In this document: piece by piece, positions 54,618 to 64,000 of the stretch | How the letters are laid out: every line of letters begins with the position of its first letter | How positions within the stretch are numbered: position 1 is the first letter of the stretch | NCBI RefSeq assembly: GCF_014356525.2 | Contig: NC_052511.1 | Coordinates: 50,607,607 to 50,671,606, forward strand | DNA length: 64,000 bases | Origin: Nilaparvata lugens | Lineage: Eukaryota > Arthropoda > Insecta > Hemiptera > Delphacidae | Reading direction: 5' to 3' | Made by a program: the position numbers and the translations under genes | The notes under the pieces: generated by a model | Databases searched by the model: none | The model's input: only the letters and a program-made list of their open reading frames with translations | What the model was told of the DNA's origin: nothing

Positions 54618-55486
54618 AAGGTGCGTACAGATATACGCGCCGCGAACATCAGAAATTCACTTTTAATCATCTGACTATATCTGTATTTTTACAGGAACGG
54701 TAAGATATAGATATAACTAGCCGTCAGGCTCGCTTCGCTCGCCATATCCGTCTAGCCAGGGGGCTCCGCCCCCTGGACCCCCGACTGGATCGTCCAGGGA
54801 TGAGATCAGCAGGCTCGCTTCGCTCGCCTGCATTTTTCATTTGGGGATTTTTATCATATGTTAGAGCAATCCAGTCGGGGGTCCAGACTAAACGTCTGGC
54901 TGAACGGATATGGCGAGCGAAGCGAGCCTGACGGCTAGTAATATAATATTCCCAGGATTGAAGTAGCAGTGCCCAATCAATTTTTCCGCGATAAATGCAT
55001 TTAAATCTTCAACTTGATGCCAACCTAATATAGTCAACTCAACTTAATGCCAACCTGACAAAATTATTAATTTAGTTGCCAGTTAACACTGTTTCGAAGA
55101 GGTACTCTATCTAGATTATAGTTCTATAGTAACATATGATATGGAAATTTCAATTATATAAATTAAGAGATTGGGAGAAGAAGAATATACATGCTAAAAG
55201 ACGAACTTTAAACCCTTAAAGCAGCCCTTAGAGTTAAAATATTGCCAAAAGATTTCTTAGTGCGCCTCTAAAGGGCCAACTGAACATACCTACCAAATTT
55301 GAACGTTTTTGGTCCGGTAGATTTTTAGTTATGCGAGTGAGTGAGTGAGTGAGTGAGTGAGTGAGTGAGTGAGTCAGTCAGTGAGTGAGTGCCATTTCGC
55401 TTTTATATATAGAAGAAAAGCTTGCCATCAGCTGATTAAAAGTGAATTGCTCATGTTCGCGGCGTGTATATCTGTACGCACCTTTT
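54618..55486. mobile_element. family K MITE split by a Helitron
   Basis: AAGGTGCGTACAGATATACG at the left, TATATCTGTACGCACCTT at the right; the halves join when 54717-55416 is removed and then match 46759-46925. Confidence 0.85.
54717..55416 (-). mobile_element. Helitron (family A), complete non-autonomous copy, nested
   Basis: Minus strand TCTTCTATATATAAAAGCG (55416) then (TCAC)n; ends TGACGGCTAG at 54717 followed by T. Two inverted 3' segments at 54717-54835 and 54820-54940. About 700 bp. Confidence 0.88.
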
Positions 55487-55489
55487 CTG

Positions 55490-55830
55490 CTGAAAAACTT
55501 AGAACAAATAAAGAGGAGATGACGAGGAAAAGGTGATATAAAAATAAGGAATACATCATTATCAAGTAATAGTGAAAAAGAGAGAAATTAAAGTACGTAT
55601 AGAATGACAACGAGGTCTATGGAAAGGCCATATATGATGAAAAAGAAGGGAGGGGAAGAAAATAAGAAGAAGATGAGAGAAGGAGGGAATAAAGAATATA
55701 GAATGGGAAGAAAAGGAGAAGAAGGGAAAAACTGGAAAAAGTCTGGTGACCCGATGTTTTTCCTGGGCTACAAAAAACTTCAGGCATACATCTTTCTACC
55801 CCTCACTTGTTCATCCGTAACGGCAGCAGC
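55490..55830. other. purine-rich spacer
   Basis: 55600-55745 is AAG/GGA-rich; the frame starting ATGACAACGAGG is low-complexity K/E/G and not supported as a gene. Confidence 0.4.
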
Positions 55831-55834
55831 TATA

Positions 55835-56218
55835 TATGTTGCTGGAAACCTCCTCCTACTTCTCATTCTTCTTCTACTTCTCTTTCCTCTTCTTGTCATT
55901 CTTCTTTTCCTTTCTCCACTTCATGCTACTGACTTTTACGAAAATATGGTGAAATTTTACTACACGTTACCTTACAAACATGTTGTTTTGTCTATGTGTG
56001 ATGTCTTGTAGCTATCTATATTACTGGAAATCTCCTCCTCCTTCTCATTCTTCCTCTACCCTCATCTTTTCCCTCTTTTTCTCATTCTTCTTCTACTCTT
56101 CTTTCCTCTTCTTTTGATTCTTCTTTTTCCACTTCATGTTACTGGCTTCTACGAGAATACAGTGAAATTTTACTACACGTCACCTTACACACAAATGTTG
56201 TTTTGTTTTCTGTAGCCG
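55835..56218. repeat. direct duplication of about 190 bp
   Basis: GGAAACCTCCTCCTACTTCTC ... GAAATTTTACTACACGTTAC at 55835-55998 is repeated as GGAAATCTCCTCCTCCTTC ... GAAATTTTACTACACGTCAC at 56022-56218. Confidence 0.8.
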
Positions 56219-56219
56219 G

Positions 56220-57263
56220 TTATCTTTTCGAGTTTTCATTCATGTTTTGTCTCACTCTTTGTTTGGTGAAATTTTTTTCTTCAGGGTGCCCCTTACACTC
56301 CTCAATATTTGTTGTCAAATTCAGAATACACGAGAAAGTAGTATGTAAATGTAGAAGAATTTAAGTGATATTCAACAAGTAAACGGTTGAGGAACTCAAA
56401 ACATTCAAATAATTAATTCAAAAGAAGTGGTATGAATAAGGAAAGTATTGATGAACTCTGAAGATAACTGGCTTAAGTACTTTGATCATGATTTAGTTCT
56501 CAGAAATGTTCTAGATATGGTCGAAATAGTTCTGAATGGTATTTATTTGAATCAAATTATTCCGTATCTATCAACACTGTCTTCTTTCATCGGAGTTTTC
56601 GTACAATTTATTCATATTGAAATGAAACTCAATTCATAATGCGATTCAGGTTATAAACTGAGAAACTTCGTCAACATTAATTATTGCTTTCCTCGTCTGT
56701 CATTTACAATGCAGAAAGCTCCATCATCTTCTACCTCCCCACTATTTCCACGTCAGTTGTTGGCAATGTGGAAATATAATATATATTATATATATACCGA
56801 AATATTTTATCTTCGTTAAGGAAATGTATTCTTAAATGTGGAGAGAAATGTTTCTTTTTTTAATTTTCATAAGTCAAAGTTTTCGATAAGTTCATTATTT
56901 TTAATCATTGTTGTTATAGCAACAATAATGTAATACTCTGAATTTTTTAAGAAAATCCATGTCTTCCATTTTCTCTCATCCAGTGACAATTTGAAGAGAA
57001 TGTGCTTTATCGGAAAAGCGGCCCTAGCTTTTGGGTGTTCATGCGTAGAACAAGGAAAGTAAATGGGATAGTCTCACACACGCATGCACACGCAATTCAC
57101 ATGCTCGCTAACAAACCGCAGGTGAATAATGGATGTGAACATTGGTGAGGATGTTGTAGGAGGAGAGAGAGCGAGAGAGAGAGTGAGAGAGAGGAATGTG
57201 ATCATTGGTGAGAGGATGTTGCGGAAAAGTAAGAAGTGAGAGAGAGTGAGAGATTGATTGATT

Positions 57264-57295
<32 letters not shown>
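56220..57295. other. unique sequence, GA-rich at the end
   Basis: No gene recognised. A 63-codon frame at 56448-56639 lacks a domain. 57165-57295 is (GA)n. Confidence 0.4.
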
Positions 57296-57296
<1 letters not shown>

Positions 57297-57300
57297 TAGA

Positions 57301-57445
57301 AGAATAGAATAGAATAACTGCCTTCATTTTATACCAGAGAAAACTTCTATAATATATGTATATATGTATTTGTATTCTGTGTTTATACCTAGGAGGGCGA
57401 AGTTAGGGCGCAGTCAGCCCTCTCTTACATTCGACCCTCAAGAGA
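57301..57445 (-). mobile_element. family J retroelement end, copy with extra sequence
   Basis: Tail AGAATAGAATAGAATAACTG at the left; GAGGGCGAAGTTAGGGCGC and AGTCAGCCCTCTC at the right. About 50 bp more than the next copy. Confidence 0.75.
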
Positions 57446-57461
57446 GAGAGAGAGAGAATAT

Positions 57462-57556
57462 AAAAGAATAGAATAGAATTGTATAGCTGCCTTTATTTCT
57501 ACCTAGAGGGCGGAGTTAGGGCGCAGTCGGCCCTGTCTCACACTCAACCCTCACAC
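57462..57556 (-). mobile_element. family J retroelement end, compact copy
   Basis: Tail AAGAATAGAATAGAATTG, then AGAGGGCGGAGTTAGGGCGC and AGTCGGCCCT. Both flanks are GA-rich. Confidence 0.8.
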
Positions 57557-57607
57557 CCACAAAGTGAGAGAGTGAGAGAGGGTGACGGTCTTGTGAGAAT
57601 AGAGAGT

Positions 57608-57894
57608 GATTGATTGATTGAGTACTTTATTTATGTAGATTACAATATATACTGGCTTACACACTTATATACAGTAGCTTACAATACAGCAAAATTATGG
57701 AAGAATTTACAAAATATAAATTACGAAAATAAATATTGAGCTGTATATAATATGAAAAAAAACAATTTGTAATAACTATAGATAAAATATATAATATGTT
57801 TATGTATTCACATAAATTGGCGGAGCTTTGGACATATCAATGTCCATTCTTTGGAAAGAATATTCAAAGTATTCTTCCCACTAACTCTCTACCA
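57608..57894 (-). mobile_element. family S retroelement end, copy 5
   Basis: TGATTGATTGATTGAGTAC at the left, CTCTCTACCA at the right. Part of the duplicated block ending near 58010. Confidence 0.88.
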
Positions 57895-58010
57895 AAACGT
57901 TAATTTCATTGATCAAACTAAGGATTTATTTATTAATGGAAATATTGTAAAAGTTTTAATTAATATGAATATTCAAGAGAAAAAAACAGAAAATTGATAA
58001 ATTGATAAGA

Positions 58011-58227
58011 GATTCAGATTCCTTTATTCATGTGTTTAACAAAACATAATTTAACTTACGTTCTAGCGTTAAAAATAAATACCAGTAGCGGTAAAATGAC
58101 ATGGTGAATCATATTAAACTGATGAGTTCTACAATAATATTGAGCAAGAATAATGATGAACAATGCATAAGTTAAGATACTACTGTAATGTTTTCACATG
58201 AAACGGTGAAGTTTGGACCTTAAGAAA
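58011..58227. repeat. dispersed repeat C, copy 2 (MITE-free)
   Basis: GATTCAGATTCCTTTATTC to GTGAAGTTTGGACC. The site ACTACTGTAATG at 58180 is the empty target of MITE copy 1. Confidence 0.88.
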
Positions 58228-58386
58228 TCCATTCTCAGAGAGGGTATCAAGGATACCCTCCCCTTCAGCACTTAACCGTGAAACAGAGAGAGAGAGAGAG
58301 AAAGAGTGTAAGTGTTTGTGTGTGTGTGATGGAGAGATATGAGAGAGTGCTGTCAGGAGAGAGAGAGGCGAGAGAGTAAGTGGAGA

Positions 58387-58669
58387 GATTGATTGATTGA
58401 TTGAGTACTTTATTTATGTAGATTACAATATATACTGGCTTATACACTTATATACAATATCTTACAATACAGCAAAATTATAGATGAATTACATAATATA
58501 GACTAAGAAAATAATTATTGAACTGTATATGATATGAAAAGTAATTGTAATATAATAACTATAGATAATTATATGTTATGCATCTACATAAATTGGCGGA
58601 GCTTTGGACATATCAAGCCATTCTTCGGAAAGAATATTAAAAATATCCTTCCCACTAACTCTCTACCAA
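58387..58669 (-). mobile_element. family S retroelement end, copy 6
   Basis: GATTGATTGATTGAGTACTT at the left, CTCTCTACCA at the right; follows (GA)n. Confidence 0.88.
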
Positions 58670-58879
58670 AACGTTAATTCCATTGATCAAACTAAGGATT
58701 TATTTATTAATGGAAATATTGTAAAAGTTTTAATTAATATGAATATTTAAGAGAAAAAACAGAAAATTGATAAATCGATAAGAGAGAGAGAGAAAGAGTG
58801 TAAGTGTTTCTGTGTGAGGAAGGGATATAAGAGAGTGCTGTCAGGAGAGAGAGGTGAGAGAGTAAGTGGAGAGAGAGAG

Positions 58880-59390
58880 AATGTGTGAGACAGAAAGACC
58901 GAGAGAGAACGAGTGAGAGATATGTGAGAATGGAGAGGTTGGAGAGGATGGATATGAGAGATTAAAGAGTAGAGGGAGAGAGAGAGAGATTGAACGAGTG
59001 AGAGAAAGTGAGTGAGAAAGTGAATGAGTGAGAGAGAGAGAGTGTGTGTGTGTGAGAGGACGAGGGTAGGTGAGAGTACAAGAGTTAAGGGCGGTTACAA
59101 TCCATTGAACTTAACGGCCGTACAAATCGTTTAATGGTGGGTCCAGCGTCCGAAATACTTGTGATTCTAGTGTCAATTGGAAACTGCGGTGAAACCCTTG
59201 CAGCTCTAAGTACGTCACGTTTCAAATTGATGAGAGTTTTTTGTTCTCTTGAAAACAGTGGCGGAATTCCAGTCGATGTACTGACTTTTGAAAGTTTGTT
59301 TGTGGAGAAGTGGGGAGCTATGTGGTGCTTAAAAGTGTGTACAGATTAAAAGTAGTAGTGAGTTGAAAAAAGTAGAGCTAATAAAGTAGT
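58880..59390. other. GA-rich tract then unique sequence
   Basis: (GA)n and GTGAGAGA repeats to 59085, then unique DNA. A 71-codon frame at 59134-59349 has no recognised domain. Confidence 0.4.
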
Positions 59391-59399
59391 GAGTTTCCT

Positions 59400-59632
59400 A
59401 AATGTGCGTACAGACTTGAGCGTCACAAACACGCGCATTGTTAGTACTTTTCATCAGTATAGGGTCTTGCAAGACCTGGCAATACATTGTAATTTGTGAT
59501 AAAGAATCAGCTGATGCTCTGGTTATCATATTTGTATTTTACTGATTCTGTACAAAATGAGATACAAAAAGCGAAATCAGCTGAGAATTGAAATGTGTGT
59601 GTTTGTGGCGCGTAAGTCTGTACGTACCTTAG
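59400..59632. mobile_element. family K MITE, diverged copy with extended TIR
   Basis: AAATGTGCGTACAGACTTGAG and mirror TAAGTCTGTACGTACCTTAG. The mirror extends outward: TAGTGAGTTTCCT (59388) and GAAAACTCACTA (59632). Confidence 0.75.
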
Positions 59633-59639
59633 AAAACTC

Positions 59640-60120
59640 ACTATATTATTGGAGTGGGTTGGAAATGTTTGTTGTTGAGTCGAACATGATCCTAGGATGA
59701 ACATTATTAGGATTAGCAGAAACATAATAATAATTACAGAATATTTATTATAAATGTTTTTGTATTTCATATTGCACTCTTGAAACAAATAATTATGTGT
59801 TTTTTACAAAACTAAGGAGATAGACAAGAACAAAAAGGACGTTTTATACAATTTGAATTCCACCTCTGAAGAGATCTAAACACGTCATGCAAAATGTAAT
59901 ATGAAAAGGAGAACCTAGATATTATTTTTATTTCAGTAAAAGACATGAGACGTATGAGTGTCACTCATGCAACATAACTCATACATAAACAAACATCAGA
60001 CCCATAAAATTATATTCAATTTTTACAAGAAAATCACATTCAAGACAACTTTTATCACTCAATACAGCACTGAGATACAGCTTGGACGAAACAAAACATA
60101 CCACAAATGATCATTTGAAC
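59640..60120. other. unique sequence
   Basis: No gene or repeat recognised. Confidence 0.4.
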
Positions 60121-60123
60121 CTG

Positions 60124-60722
60124 TGAAGGTTGGTACAGACTTTCACGCCACGAAAACGTGCATTTCGATTTCCATCACCTGATGTCTATTTTATTATATC
60201 TCTGTATTTGTACAGTAACAATAAGATACAGTTATAATAAACAATATCGGGGCACCAAGCTTCGCACGTTATTCTTATTTATTAATAAACAGAACACAAT
60301 TCTCTAAAATGATGGTGTTTATATTATTGCATTTTACAACTGGCTATACGTCAGCTTATGAATTTCGGGGATGCGATATTTTGATTTTCCACAGAATCAC
60401 TCGCTCACTTTTTACTATCCACGAAAGTCTCAGCTGTTTCAGTCAGAGATGAATTATCCTTTAAATGTCGTTCAGCGAATTTTCCCGAGGATTGGATCTA
60501 GTGTAATCGAATTTTATATCATAAACCTACTATGTTCCGAATCTCGTGAAAATCGTTAGAGCCGATTTCGAGATCCGTTGAACATAAATAAATTACCAAA
60601 AATAAATATAAATAACCAAATATAAAATTATATACAAATATTGCTCGCTTAATATAATAGGATAGCATCAGCTGATGGAAAGCGAGATGCTCTTGTTCGT
60701 GGCACATGAGTTGGTTTGGACC
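60124..60722. mobile_element. family K MITE split by a family C Helitron-like element
   Basis: AAGGTTGGTACAGACTTTCACG at the left, GTTCGTGGCACATGAG and TTTGGACCTAA at the right, eroded. The halves rejoin across 60244-60662 and then match 46759-46925 in outline. Confidence 0.75.
60244..60662 (-). mobile_element. Helitron-like element (family C), nested
   Basis: Minus strand TCCTATTATATTAAGCGAGC (60662, host A before it) to GCTTGGTGCCCC-GATAT (60244). The short form lacks the interior seen at 51165. Confidence 0.75.
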
Positions 60723-60972
60723 TAAATAGAGTGAATCAACAGAATATTCAATCCAGCACTACTTATCTACATAATTTAATTCGTCTTGCTTTGGAGTCTA
60801 TTGATCAAAGCTATATTGTGTTGTTTGTACAGTAAGCTATAACCATAGAATGCTTCAGTCCTATTATAGAAGTATTCTCACGTATTATAGAAGTTTTCTC
60901 TGCTATAACTTTTAGGATAGTTGGGATAAGACAAGAGTATGATTAAGGAGAGAAAAGGAAAGAAGAAGAAGA

Positions 60973-61259
60973 ATTGATTGATTGAGTACTTTATTCATGT
61001 AGATTACAATATATACTGTCTTATACACTTATATATAATAGCTCACAATACAGCAAAATTATAGATGAATTTACATGATATAGACTAAGAAAATAATTAT
61101 TGAACTGTATATGATGTGAAAAAGCAATTTGTAATATAATAACTATAGATAATAATTATATTGTTATGCATCTACATAAATTGGCGTAGCTTTGGACATA
61201 TCAATGTCCATTCTTCGGAAAGAATATTAAAAATATTCTCCCCACTAACTCTCTACCAA
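60973..61259 (-). mobile_element. family S retroelement end, copy 7
   Basis: ATTGATTGATTGAGTAC at the left after GAAGAAGAAG; CTCTCTACCAA at the right before GAAGAGGGAG. Both flanks are purine repeats, as if inserted within one tract. Confidence 0.9.
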
Positions 61260-61605
61260 GAAGAGGGAGAAGAAGAAAGAGAAAAAAGAAGAAGGAGAAA
61301 ATGAAGATTATTTCTACTGGAATAGTAACCACCAACTTCTATTCAGTTACATTGGTAACTCACACCATACACTATCAGTTGTGTCTCTCCATACATGACA
61401 CAGAGCAAAACATCTCTATGAATCAAAAATCTTATCTGGATTCAATCTCCTTTCCGAAAAGTTCCAAGGTCATTCCATGAATACCAATAGCTATTTTCGA
61501 CCATTTTCAACTGACTGACTGACTGAACATTTTCAAGCAGCTTACTTCACGCCTCATCTCATAGAGATGCAATTTTTCAAAAATGAATAAGAGTTGAATG
61601 AAGTC
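61260..61605. other. unique sequence
   Basis: No gene or repeat recognised after the purine flank. Confidence 0.4.
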
Positions 61606-61610
61606 GTCTG

Positions 61611-61700
61611 GAGGATTCACTTCATAATGTCAGCATTGTTTGAATGAGGGAGCATTGATATCATTCATAAGGGGTGCTGACAGTATATAGTGGATCTCGC
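61611..61700. mobile_element. short MITE (family Q), clean copy
   Basis: GAGGATTCACTTCATAATGT at the left, GCTGACAGTATATAGTGGATC at the right; the core CAGCATTGTTTGAATGAGG. Confidence 0.75.
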
Positions 61701-61893
61701 GATAGCTATATACCCTATATTGCTGTCAAATGGTTCTGAAAATAGCTTCCTATGTCTGGCTTTCTGTTTTTCTTGGTCTTTTTCCTCAGTCTCTCTCTTA
61801 CTTTCTCTTTCTCGGTCTCAGTCTCTTCTACTCACTTACTCTTTTCACACTCATTTTCTCTCACACACACGCACACACTCTCTCTCTCTCACT

Positions 61894-62171
61894 TGGTAGA
61901 GAGTTAGTGAGGAGGATATTTTTAATATTCTTTCCGAAGAATGGACATTGATATGTCCACAGCTCCGCCAATTTATGTAGATGCATAACAATATAATTAT
62001 CTATAGTTATTAAATTACAAATTACATTTCATATCATATACAGTTCAATAATTATTTTCTTAGTCTATATTATGTAAATTCATCTATAATTTTGCTGTAT
62101 TGTAAGCTATTGTATATAAGTGTATAAGCCAGTTTATATTGTAATCTGCATAAATAAAGTACTCAATCAAT

Positions 62172-62175
<4 letters not shown>
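61894..62175 (+). mobile_element. family S retroelement end, copy 8
   Basis: TGGTAGAGAGTTAGTGAGG start, (TCAA)n end. (CT)n stands on both sides (61879-61890 and 62176-62240). Confidence 0.9.
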
Positions 62176-62210
<35 letters not shown>

Positions 62211-62265
62211 TCTCACCCTCTCTCTCTCTCTCTCTCTCTCTTGCGTCCACTCTTCTACTCTTTCT
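62176..62265. repeat. (CT)n tract
   Basis: TC dinucleotide run with short breaks. Confidence 0.95.
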
Positions 62266-62436
62266 TTCATCCTCTCTTTCAATGGGTTCAACTTGTTTTA
62301 AACTCGAAATAGCGTGTCTGATAGGCTCTATTGCAACTAAGTTCGATAAAGTAGGCTTCATAGCTGCTCTCAGAGCAGTCAAGTGAGCCATAACAAAATT
62401 CATAAATTATTGAATGTTTGTTGATACTTTGCTTCC

Positions 62437-62679
62437 GTTTTCCTTCTTCTTCTTCTTTCTCTTCCTCTTTCTCTTTCTCTTCCTCTTCCTTTTCCTCTTC
62501 CTCTTCCTCTTCCTCTTCCTCTTCCTCTTCCTCTTCCTCTTCCTCTTCCTCTTCCTCTTCTCTTCCTCTTCCTCTTCCTCATCCTCTTCCTCTTCCTCTT
62601 CCTCTTCCTCTTCTCTTCCTCTTCCTCTACCTTTTCCTCTTCCTCTTCCTCTTCCTCTTCCTCTTCCTCCTCCTCTTCA
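62437..62679. repeat. (CTTCCT)n hexanucleotide repeat
   Basis: TTCCTC units about 40 times, with a few variants. The S-rich and L/F-rich frames are artefacts. Confidence 0.97.
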
Positions 62680-62930
62680 AATTACATCATATATAAACAC
62701 TATCATATATGAACCAGTGCAGAAAATCTGTCAATCTCCGTAGTATAGTATATTTCGCACCTAGAGCAGAAAATGAGATTTTTCCAGCTCGAAATCGGTT
62801 TCCAAGAAAAGATTGAGAGCTGGAAAAACATTTTTGCCCGTGGTGAGAACGATATTTTTCGCCACACTACAGGTATTGCTGACAAAATAAATAAAGAATA
62901 CAAAATAAAGAATACTCGTTAAGCTATCGT
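62680..62930. other. repeat-like segment with a small hairpin
   Basis: TTTTCCAGCTCGAAATC and GAGAGCTGGAAAAAC mirror each other. TTTTTCGCCACACTACAG near 62857 resembles, in reverse, CAGTGTGGCGAAAATATAT at 63309. Confidence 0.4.
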
Positions 62931-62932
62931 AC

Positions 62933-63024
62933 CTATCTCTTGATTTTAGTGGTACAAGATTTGCAGTCAGGATTTCAGATTCTTTTAAAATTTCACTTGG
63001 AATACCACAGTCATCTTCAAGCAT
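62933..63024 (-). CDS. putative first exon, Crypton-like tyrosine-recombinase protein
   Basis: ATG at 63024 (minus strand) reads MLEDDCGIPSEILKESEILT and then ANLVPLKSRDR before a donor GTACGATAG at 62932. Tyrosine-recombinase proteins of the Crypton/DIRS type in insects commonly begin with an acidic I-P-x-I/D segment followed by NLxPxKSxxxY, the first helix of the core-binding domain. Here the Y codon would be completed near the splice or read on as RDRY without splicing. No later exon or catalytic R-H-R-Y region is in the window, as it would lie to the left among repeats. Match is from memory of the motif. Confidence 0.35.
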
Positions 63025-63119
63025 TTTTGAAAATTCGGAATGCACTAATCAACAATAAAATAATTGAATAAAACTGGTTGCGAAGCGAATTAGTTTGATT
63101 CGAAACTGGAACTGAAATC

Positions 63120-63359
63120 ATGGCGACTTCAGCTGATGATGAAAGTGGACACTCGCCCGATATAGCGGATGACTTATTTACTACTTCCATGAGCGGCTGG
63201 AAAGAGACAACTTTCTGGCCTAGACCGGAAAAGAAACCCTTTTCTGACGTCGTCTGCAAACAAGGTCTTTCAGATCTACGTAGGGACTGGAAAACAGCTG
63301 CTTTCTGTGCAGTGTGGCGAAAATATATTAACTTTGAACTTTCTGCATTAATTGAATAG
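63120..63359 (+). CDS. small ORF of unknown function, 79 codons
   Basis: ATG at 63120 has a good context (ATCATGG) and the frame MATSADDESGHSPDIADD continues to a stop at 63357-63359. Composition is balanced, with an acidic start and a K/R/W-containing second half (GWKETTFWPRPEKKPF, CKQGLSDLRRDWKTAAF). It is the least repeat-like ORF in the window and lies 95 bp from the divergent minus-strand exon start, a possible shared promoter. I do not recognise a family. Part of it (CAGTGTGGCG) resembles sequence at 62857, so it may itself be repeat-derived. Confidence 0.35.
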   Translation: MATSADDESGHSPDIADDLFTTSMSGWKETTFWPRPEKKPFSDVVCKQGLSDLRRDWKTAAFCAVWRKYINFELSALIE

Positions 63360-63545
63360 GAAGGGTTACTAAGAGAAAATTGGGTAGTTGATACTTACAA
63401 TGTAGAAATGCGATGCTGACTGTATAAAGTTATGAATAACATAGTGTACATGTAACAAGTTGTGAACTAGTATTCTTGAGCATGAGGCTGAAAATGAACA
63501 ATAGAATGGAGCCTTATGTTTAGAAGTTCACTGTGCTTTAAAGAA

Positions 63546-63645
63546 GGAAGATTGTCATTGGTCGAGACAAGACGGGCTCATTGTAGGCGTATGCTCCGCC
63601 AACAATCAATAGGCGTGTCCAGTCTCGGCCAATGACAGCCCTTTA
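63546..63645. mobile_element. small inverted-repeat element, about 100 bp
   Basis: TTGTCATTGGTCGAGAC at the left is mirrored by GTCTCGGCCAATGACA at the right with one change, around a GC-richer centre. Confidence 0.6.
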
Positions 63646-63649
63646 CCTT

Positions 63650-64000
63650 GATAGCTCAGCCAACTTCGAATCATAAATGGATTGATTCCAAACATAAAGT
63701 GAACGTGATATTTTCGAGCTCAAAATTAAAGTGGTTCCATTCTTTATCTTGTAAATTTAAAGTTTGTTCCATGTTCTAACGAAAGTTTTATTATCAATCT
63801 ATCCAATTTTGAAATTGTTTGTTTTATTCTAATTTTTATTTTCAGATTGAGATTTGGTGTAGAAATTGAAATTGACGTAACCTATGTATAATTTAAAAAC
63901 TGAATCAGGAAATTGGAGGATTTTTGGGCAATAGCCTCTGTTTTTTCGATTTATGTATTGTTTGATCTTAACTAATAAATAAGGGTCTTTTCAAATGTAT
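63650..64000. other. unique sequence to the window edge
   Basis: No gene or repeat recognised; AATAAATAAGG near 63977 could be a poly(A) signal but nothing upstream supports it. Confidence 0.35.

Larger units (their letters stand above)
57895..58880. repeat. segmental duplication around two S copies
   Basis: AACGTTAATTTCATTGATCA to AAATTGATAAATTGATAAG occurs after both S copies (57895-58010 and 58670-58780). The GAAAGAGTGTAAGTGTTT ... GTGCTGTCAGGAGAGAGAG block occurs at 58298 and 58790. Repeat C (58011-58227) is present only in the first block. Confidence 0.85.

Noticed and set aside
62414..62743. L/F/S-rich frames in the hexanucleotide repeat
   Set aside because: CTTCCT is two codons long, so any frame stays open.
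63120..63259. Minus-strand frame opposite the 79-codon ORF
   Set aside because: It has no ATG in a good context and runs antisense to the better-supported plus frame.

Overview
This window looks like repeat-dense, intron-like or intergenic DNA from a hemipteran insect. The repeat families resemble those I associate with delphacid planthoppers such as Nilaparvata; that is inference and was not checked by search. The sequence is AT-rich, has eukaryotic splice-like signals, a 100-N scaffold gap (8034-8133), long microsatellites and many mutually nested transposable-element copies. I see no tRNA, rRNA, CRISPR array or complete protein-coding gene. Nearly every long open frame is low-complexity repeat.

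Gene evidence is thin and all on the scale of single exons. Three plus-strand segments look like exons of one gene: 13982-14024 (43 nt, good acceptor and donor), 15362-15379 (ATG exon after a CpG-rich unique segment, a possible alternative first exon) and 45180-45212 (33 nt, whose start could instead be a recursive splice site). Their phases are mutually compatible, so the window may lie mostly inside very large introns. A minus-strand exon at 62933-63024 resembles the start of a Crypton-like tyrosine-recombinase protein. A divergent 79-codon frame lies at 63120-63359. A minus-strand LINE ORF2 C-terminus is at 31298-31573.

Layout. 0-9.9 kb: 67-bp tandem repeat, copies of a (TCAA)n-tailed retroelement end, a (GT)n-bearing dispersed element, three Helitron-like families and a hammerhead-like motif at 4676. 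10-12 kb: pyrimidine-strand tract. 12.9-21.4 kb: possible exons, a 32-bp minisatellite and nested copies of a TIR element ('E'). 21.9-28.5 kb: more Helitron-like copies, one carrying an 18-bp minisatellite. 28.7-30.5 kb: pyrimidine then long (GAA)n tracts. 32.3-33.5 kb: two Harbinger-like elements. 33.6-37.9 kb: a 31-bp satellite of about 135 units enclosed by inverted repeats and flanking direct repeats. 38.7-41.3 kb: (GAA)n and a head-to-head element pair. 42.6-55.5 kb: nested E, Helitron-like and MITE copies. 57-62.7 kb: segmental duplication, retroelement ends and hexanucleotide repeats.

The most interesting material is the mobile-element biology. A satellite array sits inside an element that also exists in a short form at 45.3 kb. 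A new-looking MITE family has clear 5-bp target duplications in four copies. Several insertions can be proved against paralogous empty sites in the same window. Hammerhead-ribozyme-like motifs recur in three unrelated-looking elements.
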